A DNA stretch of 64,000 bases from the NCBI GenBank assembly GCA_016214955.1, contig JACRMN010000012.1:186001-250000 (forward strand), read 5' to 3'. Below are positions 1 through 10,339 of this stretch, piece after piece. The notes under the pieces are model-generated. The model did not search any database. It was not told the origin of the DNA and worked only from the letters and a program-made list of their open reading frames with translations. The translations under genes were made by a program, and so were the position numbers. Every line of letters starts with the position of its first letter. The first letter of the stretch is position 1. This stretch comes from Deltaproteobacteria bacterium (GTDB lineage: Bacteria > Myxococcota > Myxococcia > Myxococcales > Anaeromyxobacteraceae).

Positions 1-1
1 G

Positions 2-106
2 CCGGCCGACGTGGCCGCGGTGATGGTGGCCGTGGCCCGGCCCGAGACCGTCTGGCTCACCGGCAACGTGCTGGGCGTGGACGGGACCGAGGATCTGGTC
101 GGGTAG
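2..106 (+). CDS. Short-chain dehydrogenase/reductase, C-terminal fragment
   Basis: Only the last 34 codons lie in the window; the gene begins upstream. The reading frame ends with TGNVLGVDG and a few further residues. This is the C-terminal signature of classical SDR oxidoreductases, where a T-G-x-x-x-x-V-D-G stretch closes the Rossmann fold. Substrate and cofactor preference cannot be judged because the nucleotide-binding and catalytic segments are missing. It converges on the copper ATPase gene, with a hairpin between the two. Confidence 0.65.
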   Translation, partial: PADVAAVMVAVARPETVWLTGNVLGVDGTEDLVG

Positions 107-133
107 CGGCCGGTCCCCCGGGCGAGCCGGCCG
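107..133. terminator. Hairpin between convergent genes
   Basis: CGGCCGG (107-113) and CCGGCCG (127-133) form a 7-bp all-GC stem with a 13-base loop. It sits directly after the SDR stop codon and 16 bases before the stop of the converging copper ATPase. There is no clear U tract, so the terminator role is inferred from position. Confidence 0.45.
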
Positions 134-149
134 TCCCGCGGCACGCCCG

Positions 150-2630
<2,481 letters not shown>

Positions 2631-2675
2631 CGGGACTTCCTCCTTGCCCGGGGAGACGCTGCCGCCCACCGGCTC

Positions 2676-3230
2676 TTACACGCCGGCCCTCGCGGCCTGG
2701 GTCCGGCAGTGGCAGTCGAGGCAGGCGTGCCGGGCGCAGGCGCCGCAGGCCCGGCGCAGCCGCTCGCGGAGCGCCGCCCGGGCCCGGTGGAGCCGGACCG
2801 CGGCGTTGTTGGGCGTGATGCCCTCCTCGGCGGCGACCGCCGGGACCGGGGCCCCTTCCAGGTCCACCCGGCGCACCAGCCGGGCGTGGGCCGGCGACAG
2901 GGTCTCGACCACCTGGCCGACGCAGGCGCAGGCCGCCTCGCGGAGCTGCTCGGGCGGCAGGCCCAGCTCCTCCAGCGCCTCGTCCAGCTCCACCTCCTGC
3001 GGGCCCCGGTGCCGGCGGCGGTGCAGGTCGGCGGCGGCGTTGCGGAGCACCTGGTAGAACCAGGCCTCGGCGCTCTCGCCGCTGCGCAGCGCCGCCGAGG
3101 GCTCGGAGGCGCGGGCGTAGGCGGCCTGGAGCAGCTCCTCGGCCTGGGCCTCGTCGCCGAGGCGGGAGCGGGCGAAGCGCAGGAAGGCCTCGCGCTTCCC
3201 GGCGAGCCGGGCCAGGGCCTCGCCGGTCAC
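2676..3230 (-). CDS. ECF sigma factor with Cys-rich C-terminal tail (CorE-like)
   Basis: A 184-residue sigma-70-family ECF factor. A region-2 helix set (EAWFYQVLRNAAADLHRR, about 55-75) and a region-4 HTH (ITPNNAAVRLHRARAALR, about 135-155) are visible. The C-terminus adds a tail with five Cys and a His (CGAC, HACLDCHC), about residues 161-175. Myxococcus CorE is a known ECF factor whose Cys-rich tail senses copper directly, and the context (copper ATPase downstream, cupredoxin upstream) supports the same job here. No anti-sigma gene is adjacent. Starts at GTG, four bases after the stop of the tiny upstream gene. The CorE assignment is by domain layout, not alignment. Confidence 0.8.
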   Translation of the reverse strand: MTGEALARLAGKREAFLRFARSRLGDEAQAEELLQAAYARASEPSAALRSGESAEAWFYQVLRNAAADLHRRRHRGPQEVELDEALEELGLPPEQLREAACACVGQVVETLSPAHARLVRRVDLEGAPVPAVAAEEGITPNNAAVRLHRARAALRERLRRACGACARHACLDCHCRTQAARAGV

Positions 3231-3231
3231 G

Positions 3232-3336
3232 TCAGCCGGCCCTCCCCAGCGCGCCGGCCACCGCGGCAGCGGCCAGCAGGACCAGGAGCACGATCCAGCG
3301 CGCCCGCCGCGGCGCTCCCTTGCAGCAGTCGTCCAT
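3232..3336 (-). CDS. 34-aa membrane peptide with N-terminal Cys pair
   Basis: A 34-codon gene with a strong ribosome site (AGGAGGTGAGC before ATG). It encodes MDDCCKG, a short basic stretch, then one hydrophobic helix rich in V, L and A. The DDCC head could bind a thiophilic metal. It sits immediately upstream of the ECF sigma gene and is probably translationally linked to it (1 base between its stop codon and the sigma GTG). Function is unknown; a role as metal ligand or small regulator of the sigma factor is a guess from context. Confidence 0.6.
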   Translation of the reverse strand: MDDCCKGAPRRARWIVLLVLLAAAAVAGALGRAG

Positions 3337-3370
3337 GCTCACCTCCTAGCGGCCGGCGAGGCCGTCCGCA

Positions 3371-3396
3371 CGCCCGCGGGCGAGGCCCGGCGGGCG
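3371..3396 (-). terminator. Long GC hairpin between cupredoxin gene and copper ATPase operon
   Basis: CGCCCGC (3371-3377) pairs with GCGGGCG (3390-3396), and GGGC/GCCC extends the stem inside, leaving a tiny loop. It lies in the 93-base gap between the cupredoxin stop and the 34-aa gene. No U tract is present, so it may be a terminator, an attenuator or an mRNA-stability element separating the sigma-54-driven cupredoxin from the downstream genes. Confidence 0.35.
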
Positions 3397-3429
3397 TCCG
3401 GGACGCCGGCGCGCGGGTCGCCGGGCCGG

Positions 3430-3786
3430 TCAGTCGACGGCGATCTCCCCGGCGATCATGTCCATGGCGCAGGCGAAGCGGAGCTTGCCGGACTGCTTCG
3501 GCGTCAGCTCCACCACCACGGGCTTGTCGAGCGGCAGCTTCTGGTTCACCCCGGCCTCCCGGATGACGATCTCGGTGGCGCAGGTCCGCTCGGTCTTCCG
3601 CGTCACCACCAGGCGGAGCTTCTGCCCCTTCCTGGCGCGGATGCGGGAGGGGACGAACCCCTCGCCGGTCACCGCGATCTCCACGGTGGTGGGCGGCGCC
3701 TCCGGGGCCGCGAGCGCGGGCGTGGAGAAGAGGAGGAGGGCGGCGGCTGCGACGAGGCTCCTGGGCATGTTGGTGTTCTCCGGCAT
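3430..3786 (-). CDS. Secreted cupredoxin-domain protein
   Basis: A 118-residue (or 112-residue) periplasmic protein with a signal peptide ending near STPALAA. The mature part is a cupredoxin-like beta sandwich of the EfeO/plastocyanin-related type (EGFVPSRIRARKGQKLRLVV near its start, CAMDMIAGEIAV at the end), plus a further Cys in ERTCATEIV. The final C-x-M-D-M stretch suggests a Cys/Met copper site. Start taken at 3786 (GGGAGG four bases upstream); 3768 is an alternative. A sigma-54 element and a palindromic enhancer-like site lie upstream, so it probably belongs to the copper regulon of the NtrC-type activator at 5863-7266. Confidence 0.82.
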   Translation of the reverse strand: MPENTNMPRSLVAAAALLLFSTPALAAPEAPPTTVEIAVTGEGFVPSRIRARKGQKLRLVVTRKTERTCATEIVIREAGVNQKLPLDKPVVVELTPKQSGKLRFACAMDMIAGEIAVD

Positions 3787-3823
3787 GGGGCCTCCCGCGG
3801 GAGACCGTGGAGGTCGCGTGCAA

Positions 3824-3839
3824 AGCAGGAGTCGTGCCG
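3824..3839 (-). promoter_or_regulatory. Sigma-54 -24/-12 promoter of the cupredoxin gene
   Basis: Read on the minus strand, CGGCACGACTCCTGCT matches the consensus TGGCACG-N4-TTGCW, with the required GG-N10-GC spacing. It lies about 38 bases upstream of the cupredoxin start and 73 bases downstream of the palindrome at 3913-3929. Confidence 0.65.
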
Positions 3840-3912
3840 CTGCCGAGAGCCGCCGCCTTCCCGCGCCGGGACTGGCGATTCCCGCGGCCGGCCGGCGCGG
3901 GGCAGCCGCGCC

Positions 3913-3929
3913 GTGACCGGATCGGTTAC
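3913..3929. promoter_or_regulatory. Palindromic enhancer-like site, copy 1
   Basis: GTGACCG-GAT-CGGTTAC is an inverted repeat with 7-base arms and one mismatch. The same 7-3-7 architecture recurs at 4335-4351 and 8819-8835, each time upstream of a sigma-54 element. It is probably the binding site of the NtrC-family regulator in this locus (inference). Confidence 0.6.
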
Positions 3930-3941
3930 GCGAAGCGGCCT

Positions 3942-4196
3942 CTAGCGGTTGCCGGGGCAGTGACAGGCCAGCCGGGCCTGCCGCGGTGCCGCTCCGTCCG
4001 GCGGATGCGCGGGCGCAGGGCGTTCGGCAGGCACCTGCGTGCCTCCCGGTGCACCGGCCACGGGGTGGCGGGCTGCGGCCGGCCGGCTGCGAGCCCGATC
4101 GAAGCGAGAGTCCACGTCGCCCGCCCGGGCTCGAACGGCAAGGCCCGAAGCAGCGAGCGCGAAGGCAGCGAAGAGCGGCAAGGACCGAGCGGTCAC
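3942..4196 (-). CDS. Small secreted peptide with C-terminal CxC (copy A)
   Basis: An 84-residue product starting at GTG with a textbook ribosome site (GGAGAAG seven bases upstream). A signal peptide of about 25 residues ends in RARA, followed by GDV, then a Pro/Ala/Arg/His-rich stretch, ending in CHCPGNR. The mature protein has only two cysteines, both in the final CxC. The divergent 61-aa gene at 4522 shares this plan (signal peptide, GDV, low-complexity spacer, CxC end), so the two look like diverged paralogues. I recognise no family. Promoter context predicts sigma-54-dependent, metal-responsive expression; copper or thiol-metal binding outside the cytoplasm is a reasonable guess. Confidence 0.68.
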   Translation of the reverse strand: MTARSLPLFAAFALAASGLAVRARAGDVDSRFDRARSRPAAARHPVAGAPGGTQVPAERPAPAHPPDGAAPRQARLACHCPGNR

Positions 4197-4246
4197 GGGA
4201 CTTCTCCTGCAGCCCGAGGGCTGCGTGGGGGGTCGAGTGCAGGTGG

Positions 4247-4262
4247 AGCAGGGCGCGTGCCA
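4247..4262 (-). promoter_or_regulatory. Sigma-54 promoter of CxC peptide A
   Basis: On the minus strand TGGCACGCGCCCTGCT matches the -24/-12 consensus at all conserved positions except one T of TTGC, with GG-N10-GC spacing. It lies about 50 bases upstream of the GTG at 4196. The palindrome at 4335-4351 begins 73 bases upstream. Confidence 0.72.
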
Positions 4263-4334
4263 GCCGCCGCCGCCGTGGATCCCGCCGTGCAGGGCCCCTC
4301 GACGCGCGCTGGCGGTCGCCGGCGCGGTTCCACC

Positions 4335-4351
4335 GTGACCACGCCGGCCAC
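4335..4351. promoter_or_regulatory. Palindromic enhancer-like site, copy 2, shared by divergent promoters
   Basis: GTGACCA-CGC-CGGCCAC is a 12-of-14 match to the arms of the perfect copy at 8819. It lies almost exactly midway between two divergent sigma-54 elements: 72 bases from the one at 4262 and 74 from the one at 4426. One bound activator could serve both CxC-peptide genes. The rest of the 325-base gap 4197-4521 shows only these promoters. Confidence 0.55.
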
Positions 4352-4425
4352 GGTCCGGCGCGTCTCCCGGTGCGCGCCGCGCGCAAGCCCGCGCCGCCAC
4401 GGCCTGACGCCGCCGCTGCGCCGCG

Positions 4426-4441
4426 CGGCACCGGCGTTGCA
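4426..4441 (+). promoter_or_regulatory. Sigma-54 promoter of CxC peptide B
   Basis: CGGCACCGGCGTTGCA has the GG-N10-GC spacing and a perfect TTGCA -12 box. It predicts a leader of roughly 70 bases before the ATG at 4522. Confidence 0.72.
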
Positions 4442-4521
4442 CACTCCGCGGGCAGCCGGCGAGAAGAGCCGGCCGCCGGCGCGAGGGATCGCGCACCGGC
4501 ACCCACCGAAAGGAAGCCACC

Positions 4522-4707
4522 ATGTGGAAGACCGCCCTCGCCGCCACGCTGCTCGCCCTGTCCGCCGGAGCCGCCCTCGCAGGCGACGTCACCCCTTACG
4601 ACAAGGAGCTGGCAGCGCAGATGTCGTCCCCGAAGAAGGCGGCGCAGGATGCCGACCCGGCCCGGCCCGCCGCCGGGAAGGCCGGCGACTGCGCCTGCAA
4701 GCGCTGA
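4522..4707 (+). CDS. Small secreted peptide with C-terminal CxC (copy B)
   Basis: A 61-residue product with an AAGGAAG ribosome site. The signal peptide (MWKTALAATLLALSAG, cleavage after AALA) is followed by GDV, a Lys/Ala/Pro-rich spacer and the end DCACKR. The mature peptide would be about 40 residues with just the two CxC cysteines. It resembles the divergent 84-aa gene at 3942-4196 in layout though not in spacer sequence. Expression is predicted from the sigma-54 element at 4426. A secreted or periplasmic thiol-metal ligand is plausible; no known family was recognised. Confidence 0.75.
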   Translation: MWKTALAATLLALSAGAALAGDVTPYDKELAAQMSSPKKAAQDADPARPAAGKAGDCACKR

Positions 4708-4893
4708 ACGGGGCCAGTCGCACCGGCGGCGCCGAAGACGGGCGGGCCCGACGGCCCCGCGCACGCGGATCACGCCGGCTGCGTCTGCGCCGGCCTCCAG
4801 GCGCCGCAGGTCCCGGACTTCGGCGGGTGAGTGCCCGCTGGCGCGGCGCCGGGCCGGGGTTTCCATCGCCCGGTGGCGCAGGATGCCGCGGCC

Positions 4894-5220
4894 CTACTTG
4901 CCCGACTCCCGCCGCGCCGGAGCCGGCGCCGCGGCCTGGACGGTGACGGCCTCCACCTGGCCGCCGACCTTCCGGGCATGCACCACGACACGGAGGCCCG
5001 GCTTCAGGTCCGCCGCCCTGGCTGCCTGCCCGGCCACGAAGATACGTGTGGCATGGGTCAGGGCGGCGCGGTGCTCCTTCCCTTGGACCCCGCGCACGGT
5101 GAGCTGACCGCCCTCGGCAGACATGACCACGCCGCGGAAGTCGGCCCCGCCCTCATGGGCGACCGCGATCGCGCTCCCCAGCAGCAGAGCGACTGCAGAG
5201 ACGAGAGCTGCTGACCTCAT
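4894..5220 (-). CDS. Secreted DUF5666-like small beta protein
   Basis: A 108-residue exported protein with a signal peptide (MRSAALVSAVALLLGSAIAVA). One compact domain follows, of the form FRGVVMSAEGGQLTVRG...ATRIFVAG...LKPGLRVVVHA, which resembles DUF5666/OB-like metal-resistance accessory domains. Its ATG overlaps the stop of the upstream cytochrome gene (ATGA), so the two are translationally coupled. They probably form the end of a kinase-regulator-cytochrome operon. The domain match is by eye; molecular function is unknown. Confidence 0.65.
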   Translation of the reverse strand: MRSAALVSAVALLLGSAIAVAHEGGADFRGVVMSAEGGQLTVRGVQGKEHRAALTHATRIFVAGQAARAADLKPGLRVVVHARKVGGQVEAVTVQAAAPAPARRESGK

Positions 5221-5858
5221 GGCGACACTTCCTTCCCCTTCCCGTGGTGCTCGTGGCCGCTCCGCGGCGCTGGCGTCGGGTCGTCGCCCTGGAGAAACTG
5301 CTCGTCCTCCTGCAGCTCCCGCCACTCGGCGGGGCTCCTGGGGTTGAGCTTCTCCATCTCCAGGATCTCCTCGGGCCCGAGCCTGGGCAGGTGGCGGATG
5401 AAGTGCACGAGGCCCCAGCTGGCCTCGGGAGGCCCGCCGCCCCAGCCCGGCATTCCGGTGAGCCGTACGCCGTTCTCGATGATGAAGAAGAGCTCCCCGT
5501 CGCTCAGCTCCTGGGTCGCGGGCAGCCGCATGTCCGGGGCGCGCGGATAGAGGCGTCTGCCCAGCGCGGTCGCGCCGCTCCCGTCGTTGGCGTGACAGCT
5601 GGCGCAGTGGTCGGCGTAGTGGGCCCGGGCCTCGGCGAGCACCCGCGGCGTCGGTGGAACGGGGTTGGACCGCAGCCGCTCCTCCGGGTCCATGGCGAAG
5701 CCGCGGACCATGCGCGCCAACCGGGCCTCGGTCGGCCCGGGGTCCGGGCGGGCGCTGAGCCCGCTGCGCCGGACGGCAAGGGCGCCGGCCAGGAGCCCCG
5801 CACCGAGAAGCAGCACGATGAGAGCGGTTCCAGCGCAGCAGGCGCGCCTCGCGGTCAT
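5217..5858 (-). CDS. Membrane-anchored mono-haem cytochrome c
   Basis: A 213-residue protein with an N-terminal hydrophobic helix (about 9-28), probably an uncleaved anchor or signal. A class I cytochrome c domain follows with the haem motif CASCH (about residues 88-92) and distal Met candidates in GMPGWGG. The C-terminus is charged and ends in HEHHGKGK, a possible metal-binding tail. It starts four bases after the stop of the sigma-54 activator gene and overlaps the DUF5666-like gene, giving a compact operon. A role in periplasmic electron transfer linked to metal stress is inferred from context only. Confidence 0.82.
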   Translation of the reverse strand: MTARRACCAGTALIVLLLGAGLLAGALAVRRSGLSARPDPGPTEARLARMVRGFAMDPEERLRSNPVPPTPRVLAEARAHYADHCASCHANDGSGATALGRRLYPRAPDMRLPATQELSDGELFFIIENGVRLTGMPGWGGGPPEASWGLVHFIRHLPRLGPEEILEMEKLNPRSPAEWRELQEDEQFLQGDDPTPAPRSGHEHHGKGKEVSP

Positions 5859-5862
5859 GGTC

Positions 5863-7262
<1,400 letters not shown>

Positions 7263-7266
<4 letters not shown>

Positions 7267-8777
7267 GTGATGCCTCCCGGGAGGCCCGGCAACCGCAGGG
7301 TGAAGCAGGCGCCGCCCGCGGGTGCCGCCCCGGCCTCGATCGATCCGCCGTGGGCGCGGGCGATGGCCAGGGAGACCGCCAGGCCGAGCCCGGTGCCGTG
7401 GTCCTTGGTGGTGAAGAAGGGCTCGAAGAGCCGGCCGGCGGCCTCCTGGCTGATGCCGCGGCCGGAGTCGGCCACCGCGACCTCCGCGGCGCCGGAGGCG
7501 CTCCCCAGGCGGACGTCGACGCGCCCGCCGGTGCCGGCGGCCTCGGCGCCGTTCCGCACCAGGTTGAAGAGCACCTGGCGCAGCTTCTGGGCGTGGCCCC
7601 GGGCGACGGCGCTGCCCTCCACGGTCACGGTCACCCCGTCGAGCAGCTTCGCCTCCCGCAGGCGGGCCAGGACCTCGTCGGTGAGCTCGCGGAGGTCCAC
7701 CGGCTGCGGGTGCGCCGGCAGGGGCCGCGAGAGGTCCAGCAGCCCCTCGACGATCTCGCGGCAGCGGAGCGTCTCCTCCTCGATGATGCGCAGGTCGCCG
7801 GCGGTGCCGTCGTCGGCCCGCTTCCGGAGCAGCTTGGCGTAGCCCAGGATGACGCCCAGCGGGTTGTTGATCTCGTGGGCCACTCCCGCCGCCAGCCGCC
7901 CGATGCCGGCCAGCTTCTCGCTCTGCAGGAGCTTCTCCTGGTGCTCGCGGAGCGAGCGGGTCATGGCGTTGAACTGCTGGGCCAGGGCCCCGAACTCGTC
8001 GGGCGAGTCGACGGCGATGTGGGCGTCGAGGTCGCCGCCCGCCAGCCGGGCCGCGCCGGCCCGCAGCCTGGCGATGGGCCGGGCCACCGAGCGGAGCACC
8101 CACAGCCCCAGGCCCAGGGCCAGCAGCGCCGAGGCCAGCTGCAGCGCCAGCACCCCGCGCACCGTCCCCCGCTCCGAGGCCTCGACCCGGGCCTGGACCC
8201 GGGCGATGGCGGCCTCGAAGCCGTCGACAAGCTGCTCGGTCCGGTCCTGGATCCGGGTCACCAGCAGCTGCGCCCTGTCGTGCTCCAGCTTGACGTCGGC
8301 CCGCTCGCCGCGCAGCACCGCCGGCACGATGCGCTCGCGGAACACCCGGTCCAGCTCTCCGGTGGCGCCGGCGATCTCGTCCACCCAGGCCAGCTCCTCG
8401 GGGGTTGCGGCGCGGGACCGCACCTGCGGCAGGAGGTCCAGCACACGCTTCTGGGCCGCCTCGTAGAAGCCCAGGTGGCTCTCGTCGCCGATGATGATGG
8501 TGTGCGCCTGGTGGGCGTACTGATCGCGCACCGCGCTCGCCAGCTCCAGCGCCAGCCGGACGCTCTCCGCTCCCTCGCGCGCCGTGTCGAGCCCGTCGTG
8601 GACCCGCTGGAAGCCGCGCAGCGTCAGCAGCGCAGCCAGCGCGAAGACGGCGAGCAGCGCCCCGAAGGCGAGCAGCAGGCGGCGGGCGGTTCCGGACCAG
8701 CGCGGCAAGGGGTCTCCCGCAGGAGCCGGAAGCACCTGGCGTGCCGGCCCTGCAGGGTCCGATATCGCCGGAGCCAT
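7263..8777 (-). CDS. Membrane sensor histidine kinase paired with the NtrC-type regulator
   Basis: A 504-residue kinase. TM1 lies at about 33-53, then a roughly 150-residue helical periplasmic sensor, TM2 near 200-220, and HAMP (about 220-275). HisKA carries AAGVAHEINNPLGVI (phospho-His), and HATPase carries NLVRNGAEA and a GTGLGLA loop. Start at 8777 is set by GGGAGGAAG upstream; an ATG 11 codons earlier lacks a ribosome site. It overlaps the regulator start, so the two are co-translated. Signal is probably periplasmic copper or a related metal (context). Confidence 0.88.
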
Positions 8778-8818
8778 GCGCGCTTCCTCCCAGCGCCGCC
8801 GCCCCGGCAATCCGAGGC

Positions 8819-8835
8819 GTGACCGCGCCGGTCAC
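8819..8835. promoter_or_regulatory. Perfect palindrome between kinase and efflux genes, copy 3
   Basis: GTGACCG-CGC-CGGTCAC has perfect 7-base arms. On the plus side it lies 58 bases upstream of the sigma-54 element of the efflux operon. On the minus side it abuts a candidate -10 box (TACACT, 8841-8836) of the kinase-regulator operon, so the same site could activate the pump and repress the regulator genes. Confidence 0.65.
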
Positions 8836-8893
8836 AGTGTAAGCGCTCCGGAGGCACCGCGCCGCCAATCGCGCGGAGTTCCGCGGCCCGTCC

Positions 8894-8909
8894 TGGCATG
8901 GACCGTGCT
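8894..8909 (+). promoter_or_regulatory. Sigma-54 promoter of the CusCBA-type operon
   Basis: TGGCATGGACCGTGCT carries GG-N10-GC and five of six bases of the -24 box. Transcription would begin only a few bases before the ATG at 8922. The upstream ATG at 8898 lies inside the promoter, which argues against that start. Confidence 0.55.
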
Positions 8910-8921
8910 CTCTGCGAGGCC

Positions 8922-10316
8922 ATGATCCGCCCCTCTCCGCTGTGGCTGCTCCTCTGGGCCGCGCTTCCCATGGCCGCCCGCGCCGGTCCCGCCCCGGACC
9001 TGGCCGCCGATCCGCTGCTGGCCTCGCTCGTCGAGGAGGCGCTCCTCCGAAGGCCCGAGGTCCTGCAGGCGCGGGCCGCGGCGCGGGCCGAGCGGGAGCG
9101 GATCCCGCAGGCGGGGGCGCTGCCCGATCCGATGCTGTCGCTCGGGATCCAGAACGACGGCTTCCGCGCCATCGAGGTCGGCAAGATGGAGAGCAGCTAC
9201 TACCAGGCGATGGTCACCCAGCCGCTCTTCTGGCCGGGCAAGCGCGGCCTGCGCACCGAGGTGGCGGAGCGCCAGGCCGGGCTGGTCGAGGCCCAGCTCG
9301 CCCGGGCCGAGCTCGGCGCCGAGGCCGACGTGCGCCGCGCCTACCTGGACCTGCTCCTGGTCCGCGACCAGCTGGCGCTGCTCGCCCGGCAGGAGGCGCT
9401 CTGGGAGCAGTCGGAGGGGCTCGCCCGGGCGCGCTACCAGGTGGGCGCCGGGCCCCAGTCCGACCTCCTGCGGGCCCAGCTGGAGCGCACCCGCCTCAGC
9501 CAGCAGCGGCTCGGGCTCGAGGCCCAGGAGCGGACGCGGCTGCAGTCGCTCAACCGCCTGCGCGGCCACCCGCTCGACGAGCCCATCGCCACCGGCTGGC
9601 ACCTCGCCGACCTGCCGGATCCGGTGCTGCCCGCTGCCGGCGAGGCGCTGGCCGACGCCGAGGTGCGGAGCCCGGAGCTCCGCCAGGCGCGGCTCTCGGT
9701 GCAGCAGGCGCAGAAGCGTGTCGAGCTGGCGGGCCGCGAGCGCTACCCCGACCTGGCGGTCGGCGCCGGCGTGATGTACCGCGGCGCGCTCGACCCCATG
9801 TGGACGCTCTCCGTGAGCGTGGGCCTGCCGCTGTGGAGCGGCCGCAAGCAGGGCCGGGCGGTGGCCGAGGGCGAGGCGCGCCGCGAGGCCGAGGAGGGCG
9901 GCGCCGAGGCGGTTCGCCAGGTGGTGCGGCTGCGCACCGAGGAGCGGCTGGCCCTGCTCGACGGCCTGCTGCGCACCAACCAGCTCTACCGCGGCGGCCT
10001 GCTGGTGCAGTCGGAGGCGGCGGCGGAGAGCACCATGGGCCAGTACCGGGTCGGGCGCGTGACCTTCGCCTCGGTGCTCGAGGCGCTCAACGGGCTGGTG
10101 GCCGACCGCGCCAGCTTCCTCGACTCGATCGCCCAGGCGCACCGCCTGGCCATCGCCCAGTGGGAGCTGTCGCTCGACGCGCCGGCCGGCGGGGCGGCCC
10201 CGATGAGCGCGGGCCCGGTGCCCGGCGCCAAGGCCATGGGCGGCTCCCCGGCCCGGGCCGGGGGAGCCGGCGGCGGCGAGATGGCGGCGCCCGCAGCCTC
10301 GAGCGGTGGGATGTGA
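8922..10316 (+). CDS. cusC: Outer-membrane efflux channel (TolC/CusC family)
   Basis: A 464-residue exported protein with a signal peptide (RPSPLWLLLWAALPMAARAG). Two OEP repeats of long helices follow (EALLRRPEVLQARAAARAE; RAYLDLLLVRDQLALL; AQKRVELAGRERYPDLAVG). It forms the outer-membrane duct of a tripartite metal pump with the next two genes. The C-terminus adds a Gly/Met-bearing low-complexity tail. Start at 8922 (weak GAGG site) is preferred to 8898 because the latter lies in the promoter. Intervals of 23 and 3 bases to the next genes indicate one operon. Confidence 0.88.
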   Translation: MIRPSPLWLLLWAALPMAARAGPAPDLAADPLLASLVEEALLRRPEVLQARAAARAERERIPQAGALPDPMLSLGIQNDGFRAIEVGKMESSYYQAMVTQPLFWPGKRGLRTEVAERQAGLVEAQLARAELGAEADVRRAYLDLLLVRDQLALLARQEALWEQSEGLARARYQVGAGPQSDLLRAQLERTRLSQQRLGLEAQERTRLQSLNRLRGHPLDEPIATGWHLADLPDPVLPAAGEALADAEVRSPELRQARLSVQQAQKRVELAGRERYPDLAVGAGVMYRGALDPMWTLSVSVGLPLWSGRKQGRAVAEGEARREAEEGGAEAVRQVVRLRTEERLALLDGLLRTNQLYRGGLLVQSEAAAESTMGQYRVGRVTFASVLEALNGLVADRASFLDSIAQAHRLAIAQWELSLDAPAGGAAPMSAGPVPGAKAMGGSPARAGGAGGGEMAAPAASSGGM

Positions 10317-10339
10317 ACGGCGCAGCACGGAGACGCGAC

